Positions 47,008 through 55,276 are shown, counted from the first letter of the stretch. The stretch is DNA of 64,000 nucleotides from Archangium lipolyticum (GCF_024623785.1 NZ_JANKBZ010000039.1:1-64000), one strand, 5' to 3'. Notes: a model not told the origin generated them from the letters alone. Translations and numbers: made by a program.

Positions 47008-47583
47008 TCAGGTCTCGTAGGCGGTCTGCTCGAAGACGATGACCTTGCGCGACTGCGGGAACAGGACGACGTACAGGTTGAACCAGCCCGTCGAGCCCGC
47101 GGCCACCAGGTAGCTGGTGTAGTAGCGCTTCACCTGCACCGTCTCCGCCCCGTTGCTGTACGCGGCGAGGAGGGAGGGGGGCACCGGCTGGAACTCCGAG
47201 TACACGTCCGTCTTGAACTGCGCGAAGCTCAGCACCACGCCCGGCTCACCGTAGAGGCCATAGTCCTGGAGGCCCAGGACGGCCTCGGCGGCCTTGTCCA
47301 CCGAGGGAGAGCCCGAGTACGGCCACGCGAAGTCGAACCCGCGCAGGTAGCCCTCGGTCCAGTGGTGCACGGCGTTGCCCGAGGCCAGCGCGGACAGCGG
47401 CCCCGCGTCCACCGAAGCCTCCTCCAGCTCGAGCTGATAGTTCGCCGGGGGCGCGGGCAGCACGACACCCTGGGTGCTCTGGCCCGGCTCGGCCTCCTGC
47501 GCGGTCTCCACCGCTCCACCACAGGCGCCCAGCAGGGCCGCCGGAACCACGCACAGCAACGTCTTCATCAGCTTGCGACGCAT
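47008..47583 (-). CDS. Hypothetical lipoprotein
   Basis: A 191-residue lipoprotein with signal TLLCVVPAALLGAC and Cys as lipid site. The mature part has Trp/Tyr-rich patches (NAVHHWTEGYLRGFDFAW) and ends in a beta-like region (WFNLYVVLFPQSRKVIVFEQ). I do not recognise a family. GAGG lies 6 nt before the ATG at 47583; another ATG is 3 bp further upstream. No clear operon partner. Confidence 0.68.
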   Translation of the reverse strand: MRRKLMKTLLCVVPAALLGACGGAVETAQEAEPGQSTQGVVLPAPPANYQLELEEASVDAGPLSALASGNAVHHWTEGYLRGFDFAWPYSGSPSVDKAAEAVLGLQDYGLYGEPGVVLSFAQFKTDVYSEFQPVPPSLLAAYSNGAETVQVKRYYTSYLVAAGSTGWFNLYVVLFPQSRKVIVFEQTAYET

Positions 47584-47703
47584 CATCGTCCTCGGGGGTT
47601 GGTGGACGGGCCCCCCAAGCTCCGCCCTGGGTCCGAGTCGCCGTCTGCCACGCCCTCCCGGGCGACTCAAGCAACAACGGAGAAACCCCGGGCGGCGGGC
47701 GGC

Positions 47704-48864
47704 TCAACCCGGCTCGCGGTCCAGCTTGTCCAGGAGGGAGCGCGCCTGGGCATCCTCCTGCTGATGGGCCTGGACCTCGGCGACCTCGCGCCAGCGGATC
47801 CACCCCTGGCTCGCGGCGTGGCGGGCGGCCGTCACGGTGTCGTCCACCATGAGCATCTGGCTGCCGGCGGCGCGGATGTCCTCGGCGATGAGGGCCAGCT
47901 CGCGCTCGCGGCCGGAGTGGTGCCACACGTTGCGGATGTAGACGCAGCGGATGCGGCCGGGGAACTCGCGGACGATGGTGCGGTAGTGCTCGGCGTCCTC
48001 CTGCCCGCTGTCGCCGATGAGGATGAAGGGCAGCGACTCCAGCGTGCCCAGCACCCCGCGAATCTTCTCCAGCTTGTGCCCGTGCCCGCCCCCGGGCGCG
48101 AAGCCGTGGCGGCTCAGCCCCCAGTCGCGCAGCAGCAGCGGCCCGGCCGGAATCCGGTGCAGCCCGAGGAACTCGTCCAGGTGCTCGTACAGGTTCCACG
48201 GACTGGAGGAGACATAGAAGATGGGGTTGTTGGCCGAGCCACTCCTGCCCTGGTGGAGCGCCTCGTAGAAGGCATCCACGCCCTCGAAGGGCAGGCGCGT
48301 GCGGTGCTCGGTGAGGAAGAGCGTCCAGGTGCGCTTGAGGAAGTTGGTGACGTTGGTGACGATGACGGTGTCGTCGATGTCGCTGATGATGCCGTACTCG
48401 GCCTCGGGGCCGGCCACGAGGACGGGGGTGCGCACGCGCTCCACGCCCTGGGAGGCGGGAGAGAGCAGCTCCAGCTCCACGTCGTGCCAGCCGGACTTCA
48501 GCCCCTCGGGAGGGGACACCCAGAGCTCCAGGAAGCCCTCCTCGTCGGTGGTGCCCTCCCAGCGGTGCTCGCCCCAGCGCGCCACCAGGCGGGCATGGGG
48601 AATCTCCACCGTCATGTAGCGCTTCCACGAGGCGATGGCGCTGCCCAGCAGGGTGTGCCGCTTCCAGGGCGGGCGCACGTGGCGGTTCTCCAGCACGCGG
48701 GCCTTGATGACGGCCTGCCCGTTCGTCCCATAGCCGCGGTAGGGGAGGATGCGAGGCCGGCCGGCCAGCCCCAGCTTGCGCCGGATGCGCCAGCCCCACG
48801 CTTCGGCGTGGTGCTCGACGAAGAAGGCGAGCCGGACGAGGGCATTGGGCCGCTTGCGGGACAT
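47704..48864 (-). CDS. App1-like phosphatidate phosphatase (DUF2183)
   Basis: A 386-residue protein with the App1/DUF2183 layout: an N-terminal beta-rich domain, then a HAD-like phosphatase core with SDIDDTVIVTN (DxDxT nucleophile), FYVSSSPWNLYEHL, and IGDSGQEDAEHY. App1 dephosphorylates phosphatidate in yeast. Also in bacteria the family is linked to lipid phosphate turnover. No signal peptide; likely cytoplasmic or peripheral. Monocistronic. Confidence 0.85.
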   Translation of the reverse strand: MSRKRPNALVRLAFFVEHHAEAWGWRIRRKLGLAGRPRILPYRGYGTNGQAVIKARVLENRHVRPPWKRHTLLGSAIASWKRYMTVEIPHARLVARWGEHRWEGTTDEEGFLELWVSPPEGLKSGWHDVELELLSPASQGVERVRTPVLVAGPEAEYGIISDIDDTVIVTNVTNFLKRTWTLFLTEHRTRLPFEGVDAFYEALHQGRSGSANNPIFYVSSSPWNLYEHLDEFLGLHRIPAGPLLLRDWGLSRHGFAPGGGHGHKLEKIRGVLGTLESLPFILIGDSGQEDAEHYRTIVREFPGRIRCVYIRNVWHHSGRERELALIAEDIRAAGSQMLMVDDTVTAARHAASQGWIRWREVAEVQAHQQEDAQARSLLDKLDREPG

Positions 48865-48949
48865 GGGCGCACAGCTTCCTTCCTTCGGTCCTCCCAGACA
48901 ATGACTCTATCGGAGGCGCATCGCCCATCCCCCCAGTTCGTGACAGTGC

Positions 48950-49459
48950 CTAATCCCCCTTGCCGTTCCGCACGTCAGTCACCTGGGGATGGCCGCCAGC
49001 CCCACCACTCCTCGTCTTCGCCTGCAGGTCCATCAACTGCCGAAGCACCCCACCCGTGACGGGATGCCCGAGCAGATCGACCAGGGCCTGCTCCAACGAT
49101 GGCTTGTCATGGCAGTACTCATGGACATCGGCGTAGGCGATGGAGACGGGATAACCGCGGGGGGAGAGCTTGTACTCGCACAACTCCACGGCACCCGATT
49201 GCGTCCCATCTGCGATCCTGGCCTCGAGCGCCTCGTAGGATTCATAGGTGGGCAAGACACCCGTCACCACGTCGGCGATGGTCTTATTCCCGCGACGTTC
49301 TCTCGACTTCTCCCTGTACGACAAGCTGATGGCCCCTCCACTCGCAGCACTCACCTGCTTCGCGCAATCATCGAACACCGCGAAGATCTCCTTCCTCGCG
49401 CGGTCCGCCGATTCGTAGGCCTCAAGACCTTTGTGGAATGCGTCTTGGAAGCTCGTCAT
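48950..49459 (-). CDS. Hypothetical protein coupled to EEP gene
   Basis: A 169-residue protein with mixed helix-sheet features (SFQDAFHKGLEAYESADRARKE, SLSYREK, GAVELCEYKLSPRGYPVSI) and a Gly/Gln/Lys-rich tail. No family recognised. AGGAG in the end of the preceding gene is 7 nt from ATG 49459, and the EEP stop codon overlaps the alternative ATG 49465, so the two are co-translated. Codon use is less GC-extreme than in neighbouring genes, which hints at transfer. Confidence 0.6.
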   Translation of the reverse strand: MTSFQDAFHKGLEAYESADRARKEIFAVFDDCAKQVSAASGGAISLSYREKSRERRGNKTIADVVTGVLPTYESYEALEARIADGTQSGAVELCEYKLSPRGYPVSIAYADVHEYCHDKPSLEQALVDLLGHPVTGGVLRQLMDLQAKTRSGGAGGHPQVTDVRNGKGD

Positions 49460-49461
49460 GC

Positions 49462-50369
49462 TCATGCTCCTGGATTTTCTGAGGGGCGCATGTGGGTCAG
49501 CACGCCCAGGATGGGGAAGTGATCGAAGGAAGAGGCGAATCTGCCCGGGGATCTCAACAAAGGAGGCTTCTGCCAGATTCGTGTGCCCCCTTCCTTGAGG
49601 ACCCAACCCGGGCCGGACAGGAGAGAAGCCGATACCAGGAATTGGTCATACGTATGCCAGTGCGTGGCGACCGTACCCTCGAAGTAGTGGGTGCCCGCTC
49701 CGAGGCGACCATCCTTCTCTTCTTCGAGCACCTGCCGCTCCCCCATGAGTCGCCAGAAGGGGTTGTACAAGAGCTGGGGCACCTTCCGGACCAGGTTCCG
49801 ATCCCTCGACCCCAGCAGGGCGGTACTCATGGACTCGTTGAACGGCTCGTCGTTGAAATCACCGAGAACCATCACTTGGGTCGGACGCTGACCTGAGTTG
49901 GATAGCTCGTCGATACGCGTCTGGAGGGCCATCCCGAGCCCCGCGAGGGCCAATGCACGGCGAAGAGATGGAAGGGCGCTGACGAGGGGACGATGGAAAA
50001 GAGCAGGTGCATGCCCACATGAAGCCTTTTCCCACCCCAACGGTCGTATAGCTCCCATGGCCCACCGATGCGCTGGAGCCTGTCCCCATTGTAGAGCACC
50101 GCCAGGTTCCGGTGACCTCCTCCTTCTGGACCAGCGTCGACCAAGAAACGCCTTGAAAACTCAGGCTCACAGGCCCGCCTGAGTCGCTCTGCCTCCTCCG
50201 CCGTCACTTCGCCAAGCGCCAGCAGGTCGACAGCGTCGATCTGGATCAATTGCCGGACGACCTCGCGAGTACAGTCCCACTGTTCAGGCGGGTGTACCAC
50301 CTGCTGGCGCTTTCGAGGCGGCCGGAGCCCTGTGTTCCACCAAGCAAAAAAGAGGAGGTCTTCCTGCAC
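49462..50369 (-). pseudogene. Frameshifted endonuclease/exonuclease/phosphatase-family gene
   Basis: Two reading frames together encode one EEP-like protein of about 300 residues. The 5' part, from GTG 50369, gives FAWWNTGLRPP, LLALGEVTAEEAE, NLAVLYNG and FAVHWPSR. The 3' part in another frame gives GMALQTRIDEL, VMVLGDFNDEP (catalytic GDFND), HWHTYDQFLVS and SFDHFPILGVL. The switch lies near 49925-49960 and fits a loss of one base. Both halves keep catalytic motifs, so the break is recent or a sequencing error. Related family members cut DNA or phosphodiesters. Confidence 0.7.
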
Positions 50370-50483
50370 ATCATGGGCCTTCAGAAGATATTACCTGAAA
50401 AGTAACTTGGAGGCCCAGAATACGACCGCTCCCGAGCGGTAGGCGACCGGGCGGCTCCTCTCTCCAGCTCCCGTCCGGGCGGC

Positions 50484-51128
50484 TCACTCCACCCCCTGTG
50501 CAGTCAGCTCGCGGGCGAACAGCACGCGGGGGTGGGCGAGCAGCGCGAAGGCCTCGCGTACCGTCCAGTAGAAGCGGCCGGAGGCGCGCAGGTTGCGGTC
50601 GGTGAGGAAGGCGGGGCTGGTGGAGACCTCGAAGCCGTGGAGCCGGAAGTACTGGCGGGCGCGAAGCAGGTGGTAGGGGTCGGACACCACCACCACGCGG
50701 CGGGCGCCGAGCGAGCGCAGCAGCGCCGAGGAGAAGCGCGCGTTCTGCTCGGTGGAGTGGCTCTGCTCCTCGAGGAGACAGGCGTCCGCGGGCACGCCGA
50801 GCCGCACGGCGACGTCGCGCATGACGCGGGCCTCGGAGGGGGAATTGACGCCCACGCCGCCGGAGAAGAGGAGCCGGGGAGCGAGACCCTGGTGGTAGAG
50901 GTCCACGGCCTTCTCGACGCGGGCGCGCAGTGCGGGAGAGGGGACGCCGCCCGGCAGCACGCGGGCGCCGAGCACCACCACGACATCGGCCCGGGTGGCG
51001 CGCTCACGCTGGCCGAAGCGGTCCACGACGAAGGCCAGGCCGAAGACGCCGCAGGTGAGGACGCCCAGGCCCACGAGCACCAGGCGCCGGAGGGAGCCCG
51101 GCCCCTTCTGGAGAGCGAGAGGAGGCAT
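50484..51128 (-). CDS. YdcF/SanA-like (DUF218) membrane-anchored protein
   Basis: A 214-residue protein with one N-terminal helix (LVLVGLGVLTCGVFGLAFVV) and a DUF218 domain: ADVVVVLGARVLPGG, LLFSGGVGVNSPSEARVM, STEQNARFSSALL and VVVSDPYHLLRAR. YdcF/SanA/ElyC relatives act in envelope maintenance, and some bind S-adenosylmethionine. Its start overlaps the stop of the glycolipid-binding gene (TGATG), so the two are coupled. Confidence 0.85.
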   Translation of the reverse strand: MPPLALQKGPGSLRRLVLVGLGVLTCGVFGLAFVVDRFGQRERATRADVVVVLGARVLPGGVPSPALRARVEKAVDLYHQGLAPRLLFSGGVGVNSPSEARVMRDVAVRLGVPADACLLEEQSHSTEQNARFSSALLRSLGARRVVVVSDPYHLLRARQYFRLHGFEVSTSPAFLTDRNLRASGRFYWTVREAFALLAHPRVLFARELTAQGVE

Positions 51129-51688
51129 CAGCGCGGGGGCAGGCGGCGGAAGAGGCCGGGGTAGTCGAGGACGAGGCTGGCCGGGTCGACGGGGAGCTCG
51201 GCGCGGAAGCCGGTCTCGAGGCTCTCGAAGAGGTAGAGGGCGGGGCCGAGAGAAGTGTAGCGCTGGCGGCAGCGGCGGGTGGAGAGCGAGGGGACGTCGA
51301 GGTAGACGACGGCGATGTCATCGGACGCATCGGGGGCGAGCCCGAGGCGCCGGATCGGGAGGGTGTTGGTGAAGGGGGTGACGGAGATGTCCACGTCGAT
51401 GCAGCCATCGAGCTCGGGCTGGGACCGGCCCTTGTCGTCGGACCACTGGCCGGCCCCATCGGAGCGGAGGGAGAGCCGGGCATCACTGCCGAGGAGGGCC
51501 AGCTCCACCTCGCGAACGCGGCAGGCGGAGTCGGTGCGCAGGAAGTAGCGAAGGGAGAAGCGGCGGCCCTGGTCCGAGACGCCCTCGACGGTGCTGTGCG
51601 CGGTGAGAGCACCGGAGACCTCGCGGAGGACCAGATGCTCGTGACCCGGGCCGGACCAGGGGGCCCAGGCGACGTGTAGCTCGTTCAT
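51128..51688 (-). CDS. Putative glycolipid-binding protein (DUF1089)
   Basis: A 186-residue protein of the putative glycolipid-binding family: VAWAPWSGPGHEHLVL at the N-terminus, YFLRTDSACRVREVEL, DVDISVTPFTNTLPIRRLGL and VYLDVPSLSTRRCRQRY. The ATG at 51688 follows no strong purine site but fixes the family start. Its first 35 bp are repeated at 58092-58140, where the copy is truncated. Upstream of the coupled YdcF gene. Confidence 0.82.
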   Translation of the reverse strand: MNELHVAWAPWSGPGHEHLVLREVSGALTAHSTVEGVSDQGRRFSLRYFLRTDSACRVREVELALLGSDARLSLRSDGAGQWSDDKGRSQPELDGCIDVDISVTPFTNTLPIRRLGLAPDASDDIAVVYLDVPSLSTRRCRQRYTSLGPALYLFESLETGFRAELPVDPASLVLDYPGLFRRLPPR

Positions 51689-51700
51689 GCTCGGACGCAG
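51652..51700. repeat. Duplicated segment, copy 1
   Basis: A 49-bp segment spanning the start codon of the glycolipid-binding gene. It matches 58092-58140 in 46 of 49 positions. Copy 2 lacks the downstream gene. Confidence 0.85.
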
Positions 51701-51767
51701 CATACGGGAGCCCCGGCCGTGGGCCAGGAGAACCTTCATGCCCGCGAGCACCGGACCTGTCCACGTT

Positions 51768-52060
51768 CCATTAGAATCGACCGCTCTCTCTTATCGGCAT
51801 CATTCTGGCCGTGACGCACTGCTGCTGCGACTACCCCCTGGCTCCGATCTCGAGAAACGACGTAACGAATGGAATAACGCACGAGAGAAATACCGTAGGG
51901 ATTGGATCGAAGAATATGGAGGCTGGCCTACTGATACGAACGGGAACAGCTGGCCAGGACATCACGTTTTCGACCTGAGACGTGGCGGGCCGTCGACAAT
52001 ACCAGGCGGTATCATTCCCGTGCCGCTGGATACTCATTCTCTCCCACGAAGGGGGCGAAG
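51768..52060 (+). pseudogene. Truncated toxin C-terminal fragment (SitA5-like)
   Basis: Fragment in AT-richer DNA encoding EKRRNEWNNAREKYRRDWIE, GGWPTDTNGN, WPGHHVFDLRRGGP and GIIPVPLDTHSL. The W..PGHH.xDL..GG pattern followed by a late His resembles the C-terminal end of myxobacterial TIGR02269/SitA5-type lipoprotein toxins. There is no plausible start, signal peptide or own stop, and IS-like sequence follows, so it is a remnant. Homology is from the motif only. The rest of 51689-52139 holds no gene. Confidence 0.5.
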
Positions 52061-52092
52061 TGAACCCCGGCCAGCGTCGCTGACGCTCCGAC

Positions 52093-52132
52093 TGTTCCAC
52101 ATGGCCGGAACGGGTGTTCCACTTCGCCGGAA
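52093..52132. mobile_element. Possible IS21-type terminal repeats
   Basis: Two near-identical 18-mers, TGTTCCAC-AT-GGCCGGAA and TGTTCCAC-TT-CGCCGGAA, spaced 22 bp, resembling multiple terminal repeats of IS21-family elements. No istA or istB is present, so it would be a solitary end. The call is from motif memory and needs a database check. Confidence 0.4.
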
Positions 52133-52139
52133 TACGCAA

Positions 52140-52526
52140 CTACCGCACGTTCTGCTGCGCGTAGGCGTAAATCGCCTCGCCCAGAAACTCAACCATGCGC
52201 GGGTGGTACCCGTTGTGAAACGCCTTCATGTCGGCGTTGTCTGCGTAGAACAGGGCGGTGCCCACATAGGCGTCACGCGACGGCGTGTAAAAGCGCGATG
52301 CGATGGCAAAGTGTTTTGCCATCAGGGCCTGGATTGCGGGAGACGCGGGGGCGTTCGCATCGATCAGCGGGGCCAGTTCTTTGTAGAACGCATCGAAGTC
52401 GGCATGCGCCTGGGGCTTGTCGACATGCGCCCAGTTGTTCGTGCTGGCCAGGGACTGTTCCTGCTCCGCGCGCTGTGCGGCGCGGCATTGGTCGAGGTAT
52501 TCGGGTGTGGCCTGTTGAAGACCCAT
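52140..52526 (-). CDS. Orphan TipAS-type antibiotic-recognition protein
   Basis: A 128-residue helical protein. It matches the C-terminal drug-binding (TipAS) domain of TipA-like MerR regulators: NNWAHVDKPQAHADFDAFYK, SPAIQALMAKHFAIASRFYT and YVGTALFYADNADMKAFHN. The MerR helix-turn-helix is absent, so it can only sequester ligands or is a remnant. Base composition differs from the myxobacterial neighbours, and its stop lies in the possible IS end, so it looks horizontally acquired and possibly 3'-altered. The leader near 52535-52555 is AT-rich. Confidence 0.68.
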   Translation of the reverse strand: MGLQQATPEYLDQCRAAQRAEQEQSLASTNNWAHVDKPQAHADFDAFYKELAPLIDANAPASPAIQALMAKHFAIASRFYTPSRDAYVGTALFYADNADMKAFHNGYHPRMVEFLGEAIYAYAQQNVR

Positions 52527-52673
52527 GGTGTCGTGTGTTCGTTTCTAAAAAATGATGAGCGCGCCGCAGCGTGCGTCGCCACTGGCAGGGCAGTCCAACC
52601 GAGGGGAACGCGGACTATAGCGGCGCATCTGCGCAAGCCGCAACCGCCCTCGAGTGCGGAGCTCCCTCCACCT

Positions 52674-52694
52674 CCCTCTCCCGTTGGGAGAGGG
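52674..52694. repeat. REP-like hairpin 9
   Basis: CCCTCTCCC-gtt-GGGAGAGGG, 11 bp beyond the end of the DUF6463-DUF2867 gene. The flanks (TCTGGGCG) differ from the others. Confidence 0.75.
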
Positions 52695-52705
52695 TCTGGG
52701 CGCTC

Positions 52706-53572
52706 TCAGGCCAGGCCCAGGGCGGGCCCTTGCCGCGCCGCGCTCCGGGCCATTCCCCCCACGACGAGGTGATGGAAGGGCCGGATGACGTTGAAGTACA
52801 CCGGTCCGGTCCAGTGCCGGTAGTGCACCAGCGTCACGACGTGGAAGCGCTTCCGGGCTCCGCCGGTCGGCTCCATGACGACGGCGAGGGTCGCCTCCAG
52901 GTGCGAGTCCGTCGCCGCCGCCACCCAGACGTGCTCCTCCTCCGCGTGGCGCACCGTGAAGAACGCGGCGGCGCTGCCCGGGGTCATGGGGATGTCTTCC
53001 GGGCGCGGGTGCTGGGGCCTGGGAATGCCGAGCTGCCTCAGCCCGAGCATCCGGACGAAGACGCGCCGCACCCCATACAGGGCCGTCACCCACGCGGGCT
53101 GGTACGACAGCAGCCCCGCGAGGAAGGCGCGCAGCGAGGCCTCTGATTCCACCGTCTTCACGTCCACGTGGTCCGCCCGTTTCGCGAAGGGGCGCAGCAC
53201 CTCTGGCAGTGCCTTGGGCGTTCGGGCCTGGAAGAGGACGCGAAGGCCCAGCGGGAAGAACACCCAGGCTCCGGTCTCGAACATGGGGACCACGCAGAAG
53301 AGAGCCACGCCGAGCAGCCCCCAGCCGAAGCTCGCCGGGAGGGGGCGGTTCAGCTCGCGCTCCACCCAGCGGCACAGCGCTCCGATGAGGAGCATGAGCC
53401 CGCCCGCGGCCAGGAACCAGAAGGCCGCCGCGCGGGCACTGGTGTCCTCGCCCACGCTGTTGAACACGCCCGCATGCACCATTTCCAGCAGCGGCTTCCG
53501 GTAGACCACCAGCCCCACGACCTGGTGCACCGCTCCGGTGAGTATCAGCAACGACCCGTTCGTCACTCGCAT
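52706..53572 (-). CDS. DUF6463-DUF2867 fusion membrane protein
   Basis: A 288-residue protein. Residues 1-125 hold three or four helices of the DUF6463 type (GAVHQVVGLVVYRKPLLEMV, AAAFWFLAAGGLMLLIGAL). The C-terminal 150 residues match the DUF2867 domain (VKTVESEASLRAFLAGLL, AAFFTVRHAEEEHVWVAAAT, VTLVHYRHWTGPVYFNVI), usually encoded apart or fused to SDR-like proteins. The fusion is unusual. It faces a TetR gene across a clear double operator, so it is its likely target. Confidence 0.72.
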   Translation of the reverse strand: MRVTNGSLLILTGAVHQVVGLVVYRKPLLEMVHAGVFNSVGEDTSARAAAFWFLAAGGLMLLIGALCRWVERELNRPLPASFGWGLLGVALFCVVPMFETGAWVFFPLGLRVLFQARTPKALPEVLRPFAKRADHVDVKTVESEASLRAFLAGLLSYQPAWVTALYGVRRVFVRMLGLRQLGIPRPQHPRPEDIPMTPGSAAAFFTVRHAEEEHVWVAAATDSHLEATLAVVMEPTGGARKRFHVVTLVHYRHWTGPVYFNVIRPFHHLVVGGMARSAARQGPALGLA

Positions 53573-53598
53573 GTGCAGCACCCCGTTCTCGTCATAGG

Positions 53599-53630
53599 AT
53601 ACGGCACCGTATCCCGATACGGTGCCGTAT
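53599..53630. promoter_or_regulatory. Tandem TetR-type operators
   Basis: Two 14-bp dyads, ATACGGCACCGTAT (53599-53612) and ATACGGTGCCGTAT (53617-53630), reverse complements of each other separated by 4 bp. Each is itself palindromic (ATACGG-N2-CCGTAT). They lie between the TetR gene and the fusion gene, the usual position of a TetR double operator. Confidence 0.75.
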
Positions 53631-53695
53631 TGTCCAGGCCCCTGTGGACGCCACCCTGGACGCCGGGAAGGGGGTCCGCCAGACTGCGGCGAACG

Positions 53696-54325
53696 ATGAG
53701 ACGCACTTCCGCACGTACACCCGCGCCCACGCCCCTACGGCCACTCGAGGACATTCGCGGGCAGCGCCGGGGCCCGGGGCTCTCGGCCGAGGACTGGGCG
53801 GACGCCGCGCTCTGGAGCCTCGCGGATGGCATCGAGGCCCTTTCGGTGGAGAAGCTGGCCCGGCGGCTTGGGGTGACGAAGGGGGGCTTCTACTGGCATT
53901 TCAAGGACCGCGCGGAGTTGCTCCAGGCGGCGCTCGCACGCTGGGAGCAACTGGCGACCACCCATGTCATCGCCCGGCTGGACGCACTGCGAGACCCCCG
54001 GGAGCGGCTGTATCAACTCCTGGTGTTGACGTTCGAGGCGGACCCGCAGGGGAAGATCGAGGTCGCCATCGTCGCGGGCGCCGCCGCGGATCCACGCATC
54101 CAGCCGGTCCTCGCGCGTGTGTCACAGCGGCGCATTGGCTATCTGGTGACGCTGTACCGGGCGCTCGGCCTGCCGGCTCGCGAGGCGCGCCACTGGGCGC
54201 TGCAGGCCTATTCCACGTACGTGGGTCTCCTGCACCTGGCCATCTCCAGCCCGGACACGCTGGGTACGAGCCGCGCCCGCGCCGACTACGTCAAGCACCT
54301 CACCCGGGCGCTGATTCCGGCGTGA
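53696..54325 (+). CDS. TetR-family regulator
   Basis: A 209-residue regulator. The N-terminal HTH includes GIEALSVEKLARRLGVTKGGFYWHFKDRAELLQAAL, here recognisable as SVEKLARRLGVTKGGFYWHF; the C-terminal ligand domain is helical (ADPRIQPVLARVSQRRIGYL). It probably represses the divergent DUF6463-DUF2867 gene via the double ATACGGNNCCGTAT operator. The ligand is unknown. Convergent with a second TetR gene across a remnant. Confidence 0.88.
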   Translation: MRRTSARTPAPTPLRPLEDIRGQRRGPGLSAEDWADAALWSLADGIEALSVEKLARRLGVTKGGFYWHFKDRAELLQAALARWEQLATTHVIARLDALRDPRERLYQLLVLTFEADPQGKIEVAIVAGAAADPRIQPVLARVSQRRIGYLVTLYRALGLPAREARHWALQAYSTYVGLLHLAISSPDTLGTSRARADYVKHLTRALIPA

Positions 54326-54516
54326 GCAGTGTCCAGCTTCAGGTCCTTGTTCAGTCCCGCGCCCCGGCTCACGCGCGCGAAGCCCCAGATGAACCCCTCC
54401 ATCAGGTGTCGCAGCGTGAGCCCCGCCGCCAGCGGAACGTGCCAGTCGAAGCCTCCACAACCTGGGTGCGCGCCGAAGCCACTTCGAGTCGGTCTCGCTC
54501 CGAGCCCCGCGGGGAG
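54326..54516 (-). pseudogene. Coding remnant between TetR genes
   Basis: Minus-strand frame with protein-like sequence (GFDWHVPLAAGLTLRHLMEG, FIWGFARVSRGAGLNKDLKL) after an in-frame stop at 54517-54519, ending inside the TetR gene. It has no start codon. It looks like the 3' end of a lost gene; the family was not identified. Confidence 0.4.
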
Positions 54517-54528
54517 TCATGTGGGGGC

Positions 54529-55116
54529 TCACCCGGCACTCGATCGGAGAGCCCCCAGCATGATGTGCGAGAGCGCGCTGACCGCCTGCGCGCGTGAGAG
54601 TCGGCCCGAGGCCGCGGCCTGCGACAGGGAATCGGAGGCACCGAGGAGGCCCGTCAGCAGCGCCTGCCCCTCCCCTCGGGGGAGCTTCGTGAAGGGCGCG
54701 AACGCCTTGCGGAGCTCGGCGATATAGGAGTCACGCAGGGACTGCAGGAAGTCCTCCATCTCCTCGGTGGCGGAGAGCGCCGCGGCGATCGCGCCAAACT
54801 CCGGCCCAGCTGTGAGGAGGCAGTCCACATAGGCGGCGCTGACGATCCCGACGACGTCCTCGAGCGTCCTCCCGTTGGCCTCCAGGGCCGCGCGCATGGC
54901 CTGGGCCTGTCGCTCGTCATAGTCGCGATACAGCGCGATGAGCAGCCCGGAGCGCGAGCCGAAGTGCTCGTAGGCGATCGGCTTGGTCACGCCTGCACGC
55001 TCGGCCAGATAGGAGAGCGTCAGCGCCTCGGTGCCCTCGGACCGGACGATCTCGAGCGCCGTCTCCAGGAGCTGCCTCCTGCGCGCCTCCTTCGCCATTC
55101 GTTTCGCCACCGCCAA
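54529..55116 (-). CDS. TetR-family regulator
   Basis: A 195-residue regulator with HTH LSYLAERAGVTKPIAYEHF and a helical ligand-binding C-terminus ending SALSHIMLGALRS. TTG 55116 has GGGAGG 8 nt upstream; ATG 55098 is an alternative. It faces a saccharopine-dehydrogenase-like gene across two TTAC-N5-GTAA sites and is likely its repressor. Confidence 0.87.
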   Translation of the reverse strand: MAVAKRMAKEARRRQLLETALEIVRSEGTEALTLSYLAERAGVTKPIAYEHFGSRSGLLIALYRDYDERQAQAMRAALEANGRTLEDVVGIVSAAYVDCLLTAGPEFGAIAAALSATEEMEDFLQSLRDSYIAELRKAFAPFTKLPRGEGQALLTGLLGASDSLSQAAASGRLSRAQAVSALSHIMLGALRSSAG

Positions 55117-55187
55117 TGCTCGTGCCTCCCGTTCCCCGGCCGCCCAGGGCCAGGGACGTTCATACCCCGAACCTCCTGGCAGTCATA

Positions 55188-55214
55188 TTACCATGCGTAA
55201 CTTACTATTGGTAA
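55188..55214. promoter_or_regulatory. Tandem TTAC-N5-GTAA operators
   Basis: TTACCATGCGTAA (55188-55200) and TTACTATTGGTAA (55202-55214), two 13-bp dyads at a 14-bp period in an AT-rich patch between the TetR gene and its divergent neighbour. A likely TetR binding region overlapping the promoters. Confidence 0.7.
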
Positions 55215-55276
55215 TTAGAGAAGCGCCGTGGGGCATTCAGTCGATACGTCATCGAGAGCCCCCCGGGAGAACACTC

